Shown here: in pieces, positions 9,094 to 16,243 of the stretch | Layout of the letters: the number at the start of each line of letters is the position of its first letter | Position numbering within the stretch: position 1 is the first letter of the stretch | DNA from: Akkermansia muciniphila | Lineage (GTDB): Bacteria > Verrucomicrobiota > Verrucomicrobiia > Verrucomicrobiales > DEV007 | Assembly: GCA_945883495.1 (NCBI GenBank) | Contig: CAMCXS010000002.1 | Span: 62,001 to 126,000, forward strand | DNA length: 64,000 nt | Direction: 5' to 3' | Made by a program: the position numbers and the translations under genes | Notes under the pieces: model-generated | What the model was told of the DNA's origin: nothing | What the model saw: the letters and a program-made list of their open reading frames with translations, nothing else | The model's database searches: none

Positions 9094-11061
9094 TTAGCGT
9101 TTCCTTGCGATCGAGCGTCTCAGCGACAGTAGGTTTCCAGGAAGAACAAGCTTTTCTGCGACATCACGACTCCCTGCCGAAGCCTGCGAAACGGGCCCGG
9201 CAGACATGGAATCCCAATCCGGCAAATGCCAGAGATTCTCCGTACAAAAGCTGACGCTCTCCGGCTCCCTCGGCAATGCCGGATCGAGCAGCGTTCCCGT
9301 CTCATATCGTAGCGAGGACAGTGCCACCGCGTGATTGAGCTCAGCAAAGATCAGGTTTCGCAACCGAAAGGTATATGCTTGCTCAAGCTGGACCGAGTCG
9401 AGCAAGGTCGATTCCCCGGCCTCGTAGCGAACCCGCCCTGATTCCAGCGCCTCACCGGAAAGCCGCGCCGCCTTGTCCGCCGCGGCGATCTGCTCACGCG
9501 TCGCCAAACACTGGGCGATCGCCGTCCGCATTCCCGAGGCGATTTGTCTCTCCAAGTCCAAGGCCGCCGTTTGGCGCTGCCCGTAGAGAGCGTCCGTAGC
9601 CTCCACCGCCCCGCGTGCCGCGCTCAATCTCAGGGGCCACTGCATGGAAACTCCGCCGAACGCCTCCAATCCGGTCGTGTCCGTACCGAACGCCGCAAAA
9701 GTATCCTCCCAGCGCGTCCCCTCGTTCGCCCCCGTCATCGCCAAGTTGACAAAAAGATCGACCACCGGCTTCTGATCAAACTTGGCCGCCGCCGCCAAAA
9801 TCTTTCCTGAATCAACTAACTGCAACGCCGCAAGCTGATCATCCCGGGTCCAGAGCACCTTGCGCAAGGCTGCAGTATAATCAAGGGACCGCAAGCCTTC
9901 CACCTCGCCCCCTGTGGGCAGAGCTCCAGCCGCGAGGGGAGGCTCAATCAGCTCTTCTCCTACCAAGCCCATAGCCAACCCAAGCTGCTGACGCGCCCGA
10001 AAGACGGCAAAACCCGCCTCGATCCGTTGCCCCGCCGCCTCCGCTTGCCGTGCAGCGGCGATCGCCGCCTCGCCTCGGGACATCTCCCCCTTCTCAACCC
10101 GCAGCTCCGTAAGTGCAGCGAACGTGCCCGCCAACGCTTCCGCATCCGTGAGAAGTTGATACTCCCGTTGAGCCGCAACCAGCCTCCAAAACGCGGACGC
10201 TGTTTGGAGGAGCGCCGTGGCGATCTCATGCCGCAGTTGCCACTTGGACGCTTCCAAGTCCACCCGTGCTGCATCCTCAACCGCACGTTCCGTTATGGCG
10301 CCTCGGCCTTGCGCCAAAGGAACGATGAAATCCAGGTTGATCGTCCCAGCGTTTAGGGAGCCCGCCCGCTCCCAGTCCATCCGAGGAGCGACAATCACCC
10401 CAGAACGCGCGAACTTGGATAGCCCAATCGAGTAACCGCTCTCTCCAATTCGTTCCGTAACCGCCACTCCCTCGCCGATACTGCGTCGCCTCAACTCGGT
10501 GAGCCTCGCTAGGCGCGCCCGCAGCACTTCCTCGGCATTGACCTGAGCCGCAAGCGCAGGCTCCGCTAGCGCCGGAAAACTTCCGTTCATCAGATCCAGC
10601 ACGGCAGCTTGCGTGGCCAGCGACTCCGCGATCCGGGCGTTCACTCCAGCTTCCACCACGTTCAGCGACTCCTCAGACACCGCCGCAAGACGCCGGATCA
10701 GATCAGCGTTCACGTCCGATGGATATCTCGGCCGGTATCGCCGTCCATGCTCCGCCCCCGCGATGACGGTGAGATCGAATGGGGCCGCCGCTTCAAGCAG
10801 TGCCGCCTCCGCCACCTCTAGGTCCGCCTGGCTCAAGCGTATGGAAGGCTGCCGCCAAAGGGTGACGCGCAATGCGTTGTCCAGCGTGACCGCCTTGCCC
10901 CCGACGCGGGCCGCAATTGAGCCCTCTCGCCCCATGGCTTCGTGAAAGCTATCAGGGCCTGCGGCCGCCTCGGCCCCATCCGCGGCCCAACCAACCACTT
11001 CTCGAAGCAGCAGCGCTCCGACCAGCGCAGAATAAAACCTAAACTCCCTGTGATTAATCAC
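9094..11061 (-). CDS. TolC-like outer-membrane efflux protein of the type I secretion locus
   Basis: About 655 residues of the outer membrane efflux protein (TolC) family, longer than the usual 450-500. An N-terminal hydrophobic segment (SALVGALLLREVVGWAADG) looks like an export signal. Long Ala/Glu/Arg-rich helices (TELRRRSIGEGVAV; AALTELRVEKGEMSRGEAAI) and a late RYEAGESTLLDSVQLEQAY are typical of the second TolC repeat. It is divergent from the small secreted proteins and C39 exporter at 11.3-16.2 kb, and together they supply the three parts of a type I secretion channel. No ATG is available near the start. A GTG at 11082 would lie inside the probable promoter, so the GTG at 11061 is preferred; a later start is possible. 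Confidence 0.85.
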   Translation of the reverse strand: MINHREFRFYSALVGALLLREVVGWAADGAEAAAGPDSFHEAMGREGSIAARVGGKAVTLDNALRVTLWRQPSIRLSQADLEVAEAALLEAAAPFDLTVIAGAEHGRRYRPRYPSDVNADLIRRLAAVSEESLNVVEAGVNARIAESLATQAAVLDLMNGSFPALAEPALAAQVNAEEVLRARLARLTELRRRSIGEGVAVTERIGESGYSIGLSKFARSGVIVAPRMDWERAGSLNAGTINLDFIVPLAQGRGAITERAVEDAARVDLEASKWQLRHEIATALLQTASAFWRLVAAQREYQLLTDAEALAGTFAALTELRVEKGEMSRGEAAIAAARQAEAAGQRIEAGFAVFRARQQLGLAMGLVGEELIEPPLAAGALPTGGEVEGLRSLDYTAALRKVLWTRDDQLAALQLVDSGKILAAAAKFDQKPVVDLFVNLAMTGANEGTRWEDTFAAFGTDTTGLEAFGGVSMQWPLRLSAARGAVEATDALYGQRQTAALDLERQIASGMRTAIAQCLATREQIAAADKAARLSGEALESGRVRYEAGESTLLDSVQLEQAYTFRLRNLIFAELNHAVALSSLRYETGTLLDPALPREPESVSFCTENLWHLPDWDSMSAGPVSQASAGSRDVAEKLVLPGNLLSLRRSIARKR

Positions 11062-11062
11062 A
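11049..11062. promoter_or_regulatory. Perfect 14-bp palindrome TGTGATTAATCACA at the probable transcription start
   Basis: TGTGATTAATCACA is a perfect inverted repeat without mismatch. It lies directly downstream of the -10 element of the predicted TolC-gene promoter, overlapping the expected transcription start and the chosen GTG. The half sites TGTGA/TCACA match the CRP/FNR superfamily, but the central spacing is 4 bp instead of the 6 bp of CRP. A site in this position would usually act as a repressor operator. This is inferred from sequence only. Confidence 0.45.
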
Positions 11063-11068
11063 AGACAG

Positions 11069-11096
11069 ATATTACGGAACACTTAAGTATAGTCAA
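11069..11096 (-). promoter_or_regulatory. Candidate sigma-70 promoter for the TolC-like gene
   Basis: On the minus strand TTGACT (11096-11091) and TAATAT (11074-11069) are separated by 16 bases, a near-consensus housekeeping promoter. The expected start of transcription is near 11062, inside the TGTGA palindrome. Its presence argues against a translation start at 11082. Confidence 0.5.
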
Positions 11097-11237
11097 AATG
11101 CGGTTTCCCGTACAAATCCGGCATGACTTCGCGAACAGCCCGGGACTCTCTCGTTGGCCGCTCGATAGCCTCGGCTTTCGGGAAGCCCTCTACGGTGCAT
11201 TCTGAGATCCCATCGTACGCACACGCCGTACCTTGCA

Positions 11238-11348
11238 ATGCCACCAACCGCCCCTGGCGTTGCGTTCAACAAGGGTTATAACTTCAACAGCAACTGCAGC
11301 CATCACGACACCTATCGTGATATCATCTCGCAACCTATTGAAAATTGA
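11238..11348 (+). CDS. Possible 36-residue small ORF coupled to the third double-glycine protein
   Basis: An ATG at 11238 opens 36 codons ending in TGA at 11346-11348. The encoded peptide is Asn/His/Tyr-rich in its second half (FNKGYNFNSNCSHHDTY). The stop overlaps the TTG start proposed for the next gene as TTGA, the pattern of translational coupling. There is no Shine-Dalgarno sequence and no family I recognise. The coding status is doubtful; the overlap with the next start is the main reason to list it. Confidence 0.25.
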   Translation: MPPTAPGVAFNKGYNFNSNCSHHDTYRDIISQPIEN

Positions 11349-11635
11349 GAACCCAAGCTTTATCTCGCTACCGCATCCCACCAGACGCGGAATGCACCAT
11401 CACAGGAGGAGCCCCCACCCTCCAAGAGCTGCTGCGGAAAGCCAGCGCCATTCGAACACACTCTCCCCTGTCGCAACTGAACCTAGCGTCAGTTACCACA
11501 CAGGGAGACGGGAATCTTTTTTTAAGCCAAACCGCTCAGAATGGCTTCCTGAACCTAAATCAGAATTTTTTCATTTTCATCAGCCGCTACATTCATTGCT
11601 CGTGTTCCCGTAGCGACCTCGTGGAGAGAATCTGA
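11345..11635 (+). CDS. Third double-glycine-leader secreted protein (TTG start, divergent paralogue)
   Basis: A 96-residue frame that starts with TTG. Its first 22 residues align with the leaders of the two downstream proteins: all have L and Y at nearby positions and end in a double glycine (IPPDAECTITGG here, Ile at -4). Residues 60-70 carry LSQTAQNGFLN, matching the C-terminal SQxxQNGFxN of both paralogues, and SQLNLASVTTQG (43-54) weakly resembles their central block. It differs in a helical, basic stretch after the leader (TLQELLRKASAI) and a Cys-containing tail. The first in-frame stop upstream ends at 11341, so no ATG start is available. It is either a real non-ATG gene or a decaying copy. 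Confidence 0.5.
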   Translation: MRTQALSRYRIPPDAECTITGGAPTLQELLRKASAIRTHSPLSQLNLASVTTQGDGNLFLSQTAQNGFLNLNQNFFIFISRYIHCSCSRSDLVERI

Positions 11636-11731
11636 ATCAGGATCCCCCAGAAAAAATTTGGACTGGACTAGGCGAACCCTAGCAGATCGCCCCAGACCAA
11701 AAACAAAGCAGAAACACAAAAAAACGAAAAG

Positions 11732-12043
11732 ATGAACAATCGACTGACCAACTACCGCCTAAGCGACTCCCAGGAAGCGACGACCGTCGGAGGGGGCTAC
11801 TACCCGGCTCACTACGGAAACGGACACAGCCAGAGCTATGGCGGAAACTACAGCGTTGACTATGCGTCCTACGACTACCGTAAATCGACGCAGGTCTCAG
11901 CCCTGCAAAACAACTATGCGGTTGTCTCGCAACTCGGCGGAGGCAGCGGCTACGGCAGCTCCAGCGCCGCGTTCAGCCAAGCCAATCAGAACGGTTTCTA
12001 CAACGTAAACGCCTCTCCAGCGATCGTTGTCGATCTCTTCTAA
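11732..12043 (+). CDS. Double-glycine-leader small secreted protein 1 (Gly/Tyr/Ser/Asn-rich)
   Basis: A 103-residue protein, apparently the substrate of the C39 exporter downstream. The leader ends LSDSQEATTVGG (10-21), with L at -12, S at -11 and G-G at -2/-1 as in the LSxxELxxIxGG leaders cut by C39 peptidases. The predicted mature part (22-103, 82 residues) is rich in Gly, Tyr, Ser, Asn and Gln. It holds TQVSALQNNYAVVSQLG (53-69) and FSQANQNGFYN (81-91), and ends in a hydrophobic tail (AIVVDLF). It has no Cys in the mature part. The leader and motifs are shared with the gene 45 bases downstream, so the two are tandem paralogues. The 5' region is A-rich, without a clear ribosome binding site. 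Confidence 0.8.
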   Translation: MNNRLTNYRLSDSQEATTVGGGYYPAHYGNGHSQSYGGNYSVDYASYDYRKSTQVSALQNNYAVVSQLGGGSGYGSSSAAFSQANQNGFYNVNASPAIVVDLF

Positions 12044-12087
12044 TCATCATCCAGAACAGAAACAGAGCAAAAAACCTTACAGAAAAC

Positions 12088-12408
12088 ATGAACACAAATC
12101 TTCTGAACTACGCTGTTGCAGATGCCGACCTGAGCCACATCGCGGGAGGCGCTGGCTATGGAAGCTATTCCTCCAGCTTCTACGAATCCTACTACAGCAG
12201 CACCACGCAGGCTTCCGCCAGCCAAAACAATACCGCCTTGATCAACCAAGTCGGCCCCCAATTCCAGAACGGAGTGGATCGCTATCATCCCTACTCCTAC
12301 GGAGGTGGCCATTCTTCCAGTTCTCTGAGCACGTCGTTCAGCCAATCCAACCAGAACGGCTTTGAGAACTACAGCGCTGCGCCCGCGTTCGGCTTCGGCG
12401 CCATCTGA
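12088..12408 (+). CDS. Double-glycine-leader small secreted protein 2 (Gly/Ser/Tyr-rich)
   Basis: A 106-residue paralogue of the preceding gene with the clearer leader: VADADLSHIAGG (10-21) has D at -8, L at -7, I at -4 and G-G at -2/-1, matching C39-processed leaders. The predicted mature part (22-106, 85 residues) carries TQASASQNNTALINQVG (40-56), which aligns residue by residue with the block in protein 1, then an Ser/Gly/His region and FSQSNQNGFEN (84-94), ending in a hydrophobic tail (AFGFGAI). Core size and Gly/Ser content recall class II microcins such as microcin E492, while the Q/N spacing recalls curlin repeats; neither homology is shown. Both this gene and its paralogue start ATGAAC after an A-rich leader. 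Confidence 0.82.
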   Translation: MNTNLLNYAVADADLSHIAGGAGYGSYSSSFYESYYSSTTQASASQNNTALINQVGPQFQNGVDRYHPYSYGGGHSSSSLSTSFSQSNQNGFENYSAAPAFGFGAI

Positions 12409-12437
12409 GCCTTCGGAGTAAGCCATCCAGCACACCA

Positions 12438-12455
12438 CGGACGAGAATGCGTCCG
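12438..12455 (+). terminator. Weak hairpin between the small-protein genes and the exporter
   Basis: CGGACG and CGTCCG form a 6-bp stem with a 6-base loop, 30 bases after the stop of small protein 2. There is no T-run after it; GC-rich sequence follows. It might reduce read-through into the exporter gene so that the small proteins are made in excess, or stabilise the upstream transcript. The role is conjecture. Confidence 0.3.
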
Positions 12456-12527
12456 GGCGGGGGCGTCGGCCCGAAACGACCGGCTCCCCCGCTTCAGCAT
12501 GCTGACTAACGCCCCTCCCTTTTCCTT

Positions 12528-14735
12528 ATGCCCCAACGGGTTCCGCTTATTCGCCAGCTAGATCAGATGGACTGCGGTCCTGCTTGTCTGCTGATGATCT
12601 CCAAATTCTTCGGCCGCACCTTATCACGTGAGCGCGTCCGGGAATTAACTGAGGTAAGCAAAGAGGGCGTTTCTTTCGCTTCTCTCTCAGAAGCAGCCGA
12701 GCAGCTTGGGTTCCGCTCCATGGCCGTGGCACTACCTCCTGAAGTTTTCTGGAGCGAGTGCCCCGTTCCGTGCATTGCCCATTGGGAGGATCGCCACTTT
12801 GTCATCGTCGAGCGCCTCACCAGAACGAAGGTGGACGTCGTCGATCCCCTGCTCGGAAAGGTTTGCTACGCAAAGGCTGCGTTTCTCTCTTCCTGGCTAA
12901 AGAACGCCGGCCACCTCCACGCCGGCAAGGGGCTGGCGCTCGTCTTGGAGCCATCGCCAGAATTCCTGGAGGGAGGCAGCCTCGCTTCCTCAGCCAGAGA
13001 GCCGGGCTTTGCGTTCTTGCTCCACTATTTCCGGCCTCATCGTCAATTAATCTGGCAGCTCGCCCTCAGTCTCCTAGCGGGCTCAATCATCTCCTTGTTT
13101 CTTCCATTTGTCATGCAAGGAGTCGTGGATCATGGGATTGCCAGTCACGACCTGAGCCTTGTCACCAGCTTCATTGTCGCGCACCTCACTCTGACTGTCT
13201 CAATGCTCCTTCTCCAGCTCATCCGTGGCTGGCTGCTTCTTCATATCGGATCTAGGGTCGGCATTGCCCTAATCTCCGACTTCCTTCGCAAGCTGATGCG
13301 GCTGCCGATGATGTTTTTCGAAACACGCACAGCGGGCGATATCATTCAACGAATTGAGGATCATGAACGTATTAACCACTTTCTAGGCGTGCGCTCCCTC
13401 TCCGTGATTTTTTCACTATTTAATGCCGTAATCTTCTCAGCGGTGCTCGCCTCTTATCAGTTCAGCGTTCTCATCGTCTTGTTTGCCGCCACTCTACTCA
13501 GCGCAGGCTGGATGTTCCTCTTCATGCAGACGCGGCGGAAGCTCGATTTTCTCGGGTTCGAAGTACAATCCAATGAGCAGGACCGGCTGTATGAACTCAT
13601 CCAAGGTGCACAAGAAATCCGCATCCAAGGATTGGGACGCAGCAAACGCTGGGAATGGGAATCGATCGCCGCTAGACGCTTCAAACTTAAGGTGCGGGGA
13701 CTTGCCTTGCAACAACTGCAGACGCTGGGATCCTTCTTCTTCGCCCAGGTCTCGACCGTGTTGATTACATTCCTGGCCGCGCGCGCCGTAATCCAAGGCG
13801 AAATGTCCCTAGGTATGATGATGGCCACTCAATACATCGTCGGACAAATCGCCGGCCCTGCAGGAGACGTCGTTCAGTTTTTGCAGGATTTCCAAGATGC
13901 AAAGATCAGCCTAGAAAGGATGACGGAGATCTATGAAAAAGAGGATGAACGTGACTATCTGGAAAGCAAACCATCGACTTTTCCGCGAGATCGAACTTTG
14001 CGCATGGAAGACGTTTCCTTCCGCTATCCCAGCGCCAAGCGGAACTTTGCCATCCGCAATCTGACGTTAACCATACCTGACGGAAAAACCACCGCAATCG
14101 TCGGCTCCAGCGGCAGTGGAAAGACCACCTTACTCAAGCTTCTGCTTGCACTGCATCCGCCGGTTTCCGGTCGCATTTTCCTCGGAGAACTGCTGCTTGC
14201 GGACTATGATGGCCGCCGCTGGCGACAACGTTGCGGGGTGGTCATGCAGGATGGCTACCTCTTCGCGGATACCATCGAGCGCAACATCGCTTGCGCAGAG
14301 GGCTCGATCTGCCGCAAACGATTGCACCGAGCAATCGAACTGGCGGGTTTGGAAGATGTCCTTGCGGCTCAAGCGCTAGGTCTGCAAACCAAAGTGGGCG
14401 CCACCGGCACCGGACTGAGCGGCGGAGAACGGCAACGCGTCCTCATCGCTCGGGCGCTCTACAAGGAACCTGAATACCTATTTATGGACGAAGCCACGAG
14501 TGCGCTCGACGCCACCAGAGAGAGCGAGGTCTTGAATCACCTCTCCCTCATCACCCAGGGCCGCACGGTGGTTATCATCGCGCATCGACTGAGCACGGTA
14601 CGCCATGCTGACCAGATCGCGGTCATTGATCGCGGAACGGTTGTGGAATTGGGAACGCACCAGCAACTGGTTGATAAACAGGGCCGCTACTTTTCCCTGG
14701 TGAGCAACCAGCTCGATTTGGAGCGGGTTTGTTGA
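12528..14735 (+). CDS. C39 peptidase-containing ABC exporter (PCAT; LagD/CvaB type)
   Basis: A 735-residue inner-membrane exporter that should cleave double-glycine leaders and pump the mature proteins out. The N-terminal C39 domain (about 1-130) keeps all active-site residues: oxyanion Gln10, catalytic Cys16 in MDCGPAC, His90 in DRHFVIV and Asp106 in VVDPLLG. Membrane segments span about 165-460. The ATPase domain has Walker A GSSGSGKTT (526-534), signature LSGGERQRV (from 630), Walker B YLFMDEAT and the H-loop IIAHRLS. HlyB-type exporters have an inactive C39-like domain; this one appears active. It follows two double-glycine substrates and precedes the HlyD adaptor, whose ATG is 12 bases after this stop. 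Confidence 0.95.
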   Translation: MPQRVPLIRQLDQMDCGPACLLMISKFFGRTLSRERVRELTEVSKEGVSFASLSEAAEQLGFRSMAVALPPEVFWSECPVPCIAHWEDRHFVIVERLTRTKVDVVDPLLGKVCYAKAAFLSSWLKNAGHLHAGKGLALVLEPSPEFLEGGSLASSAREPGFAFLLHYFRPHRQLIWQLALSLLAGSIISLFLPFVMQGVVDHGIASHDLSLVTSFIVAHLTLTVSMLLLQLIRGWLLLHIGSRVGIALISDFLRKLMRLPMMFFETRTAGDIIQRIEDHERINHFLGVRSLSVIFSLFNAVIFSAVLASYQFSVLIVLFAATLLSAGWMFLFMQTRRKLDFLGFEVQSNEQDRLYELIQGAQEIRIQGLGRSKRWEWESIAARRFKLKVRGLALQQLQTLGSFFFAQVSTVLITFLAARAVIQGEMSLGMMMATQYIVGQIAGPAGDVVQFLQDFQDAKISLERMTEIYEKEDERDYLESKPSTFPRDRTLRMEDVSFRYPSAKRNFAIRNLTLTIPDGKTTAIVGSSGSGKTTLLKLLLALHPPVSGRIFLGELLLADYDGRRWRQRCGVVMQDGYLFADTIERNIACAEGSICRKRLHRAIELAGLEDVLAAQALGLQTKVGATGTGLSGGERQRVLIARALYKEPEYLFMDEATSALDATRESEVLNHLSLITQGRTVVIIAHRLSTVRHADQIAVIDRGTVVELGTHQQLVDKQGRYFSLVSNQLDLERVC

Positions 14736-14746
14736 TCGTAGACACC

Positions 14747-16243
14747 ATGGCCCATCAGCAACGACAGATATCACCCGACCGCCTGGCAAAGAGCCCACCC
14801 TACCGCTTTGCATCGGCTACCAGCGCCGATCCTTGCCCGGCTACGGCCGAACTGGAGGATGGCTGCCACCCGGAAATCACGGACATCGTCTATCGCACAC
14901 CAAATTGGCTGCTCCGCTCCGGTACTAGCCTCATTACTGGCCTTATCGCTCTGCTACTGCTGCTCGCGGGCTGGATCAAGTTCCCCGACATCGTTCGCGG
15001 CAAGGGCGAAATCGTCGGGCTTTGCCCCGCCTCACCGGTCATCCCCGAGACCTCGGGTCACATCAGCGTTTCCATCGCGGAAGGAGAACTCGTTCAGACG
15101 GGCGATATCGTGGCTACGATTCAAAACCCGGCCGACAGCCTTGCCGTACTGGCGCTTAAGAAGGAACTTTCCACTATTCTGGAAGCAAACCTCCTTGAGC
15201 CCACACCGCGCAAAGCCGCAGCGCACGAGAACTTGTCCTGGCAATTACTCCTGGATGCCGGTGCCGCCACGCTGCTTGATCACGGAGGCCACGGCAGACT
15301 GGGTGAAATCCAAACCATCTATTCCGAATTTTTCTATTTATTCCATCGCCTTCGGCAGCTCACCACCGATGATTATCCACCAAACGCCTTAGCTGCGCTC
15401 GAAGCCGATCGACAGCGCAAAATCTCGCTGTTCGCCTCATACGACCAGCAACAAGCTTCGCTTTTAGCGGAAATTGACTTAGCAAAAGCCGCGATCGCGC
15501 GCAACGAGTCCCTGGTCGACAAAGGAGCGGCAAGCCAGGCCCGTCTGGACGATCTACGGCAAGATCTTCTCGTCCGGCAACGGCAACTCCAGTCCTTGGC
15601 CGCTGCGGCCAAGGCCGGAGAAATCGAAGTGGAAGCAATTTCCAGTAAGATTCTCGATTTTCAGCACGACCACCGAGAGCAAATCCTCAATATACACGCC
15701 AGATTGCGCGAAGCCCTCAAACAAACTCTTAGCGCCATCGCCGTCTGGGAAAAACGTTACCTCTTGCGAGCCCCGGTGAGCGGCCGAGTCTCGTTTTACG
15801 ACTTTTGGAGCGACGCCCAATATGTCGAAGCTGGCCACGAGGCGTTCGTTGTGGTCCCGGAGGCGAACGAAATCATCGGCCGCGTTAGCGTACAAGGGCA
15901 TGGCGTCGGGAAGTTAAAGGCAGGGCAGAGAGCCCTCCTCCAGCTCGCGGACTACCCTTCCACCGAATACGGCGTCATTGAAGGAAGGGTCTCCGCTATC
16001 TCGAGCATCGCTAGAAACGGCGGTTATATCGTAACCATTAAGCTTGGCTACCCCCTCATCACGAACCTGCGTCGTCAAGTAATGTTTCGCAGTCACATGG
16101 TAGCGGAAGGCAAGCTGATCACCGAAGATCTCAGCCTTCTGGAACGCACTTTGTATAGTCTTCGCCAAGCCTTCATGCAAGGCCAGTTCGCCCCCTCCCC
16201 CCGTCGCAGTCCAAGCCAGCCACTGAGTCCGGGACCTCTCTAA
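14747..16243 (+). CDS. HlyD-family adaptor of the type I secretion system
   Basis: A 498-residue membrane-fusion protein linking the C39 exporter to the outer-membrane TolC-like channel. A cytoplasmic N-terminus of about 55 residues is followed by one membrane helix (SLITGLIALLLLLAGWI), the first half of a lipoyl-like domain (VIPETSGHISVSIAEGELV), a long helical hairpin with repeated Ala/Glu/Arg/Gln heptads (AAIARNESLVDKGAASQARL), the second lipoyl half (LRAPVSGRVSFYDFWSDAQY) and a beta-barrel region ending YGVIEGRVSAIS. The fold order matches HlyD/CvaA. The ATG at 14747 follows the exporter stop; an in-frame TTG at 14729 overlaps it and is less likely. Its TAA stop shares two bases with the stop of the convergent surface-protein gene. 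Confidence 0.92.
   Translation: MAHQQRQISPDRLAKSPPYRFASATSADPCPATAELEDGCHPEITDIVYRTPNWLLRSGTSLITGLIALLLLLAGWIKFPDIVRGKGEIVGLCPASPVIPETSGHISVSIAEGELVQTGDIVATIQNPADSLAVLALKKELSTILEANLLEPTPRKAAAHENLSWQLLLDAGAATLLDHGGHGRLGEIQTIYSEFFYLFHRLRQLTTDDYPPNALAALEADRQRKISLFASYDQQQASLLAEIDLAKAAIARNESLVDKGAASQARLDDLRQDLLVRQRQLQSLAAAAKAGEIEVEAISSKILDFQHDHREQILNIHARLREALKQTLSAIAVWEKRYLLRAPVSGRVSFYDFWSDAQYVEAGHEAFVVVPEANEIIGRVSVQGHGVGKLKAGQRALLQLADYPSTEYGVIEGRVSAISSIARNGGYIVTIKLGYPLITNLRRQVMFRSHMVAEGKLITEDLSLLERTLYSLRQAFMQGQFAPSPRRSPSQPLSPGPL

Noticed and set aside
11049-11062. Canonical CRP binding site
   Set aside because: The half-sites match but the 4-bp spacer does not fit the 6-bp spacing; kept only as an unassigned palindrome.
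11190-11381. 63-residue minus-strand ORF in the gap upstream of the secreted-protein genes
   Set aside because: It overlaps two better-supported plus-strand candidates and has no signal, family motif or credible start context.
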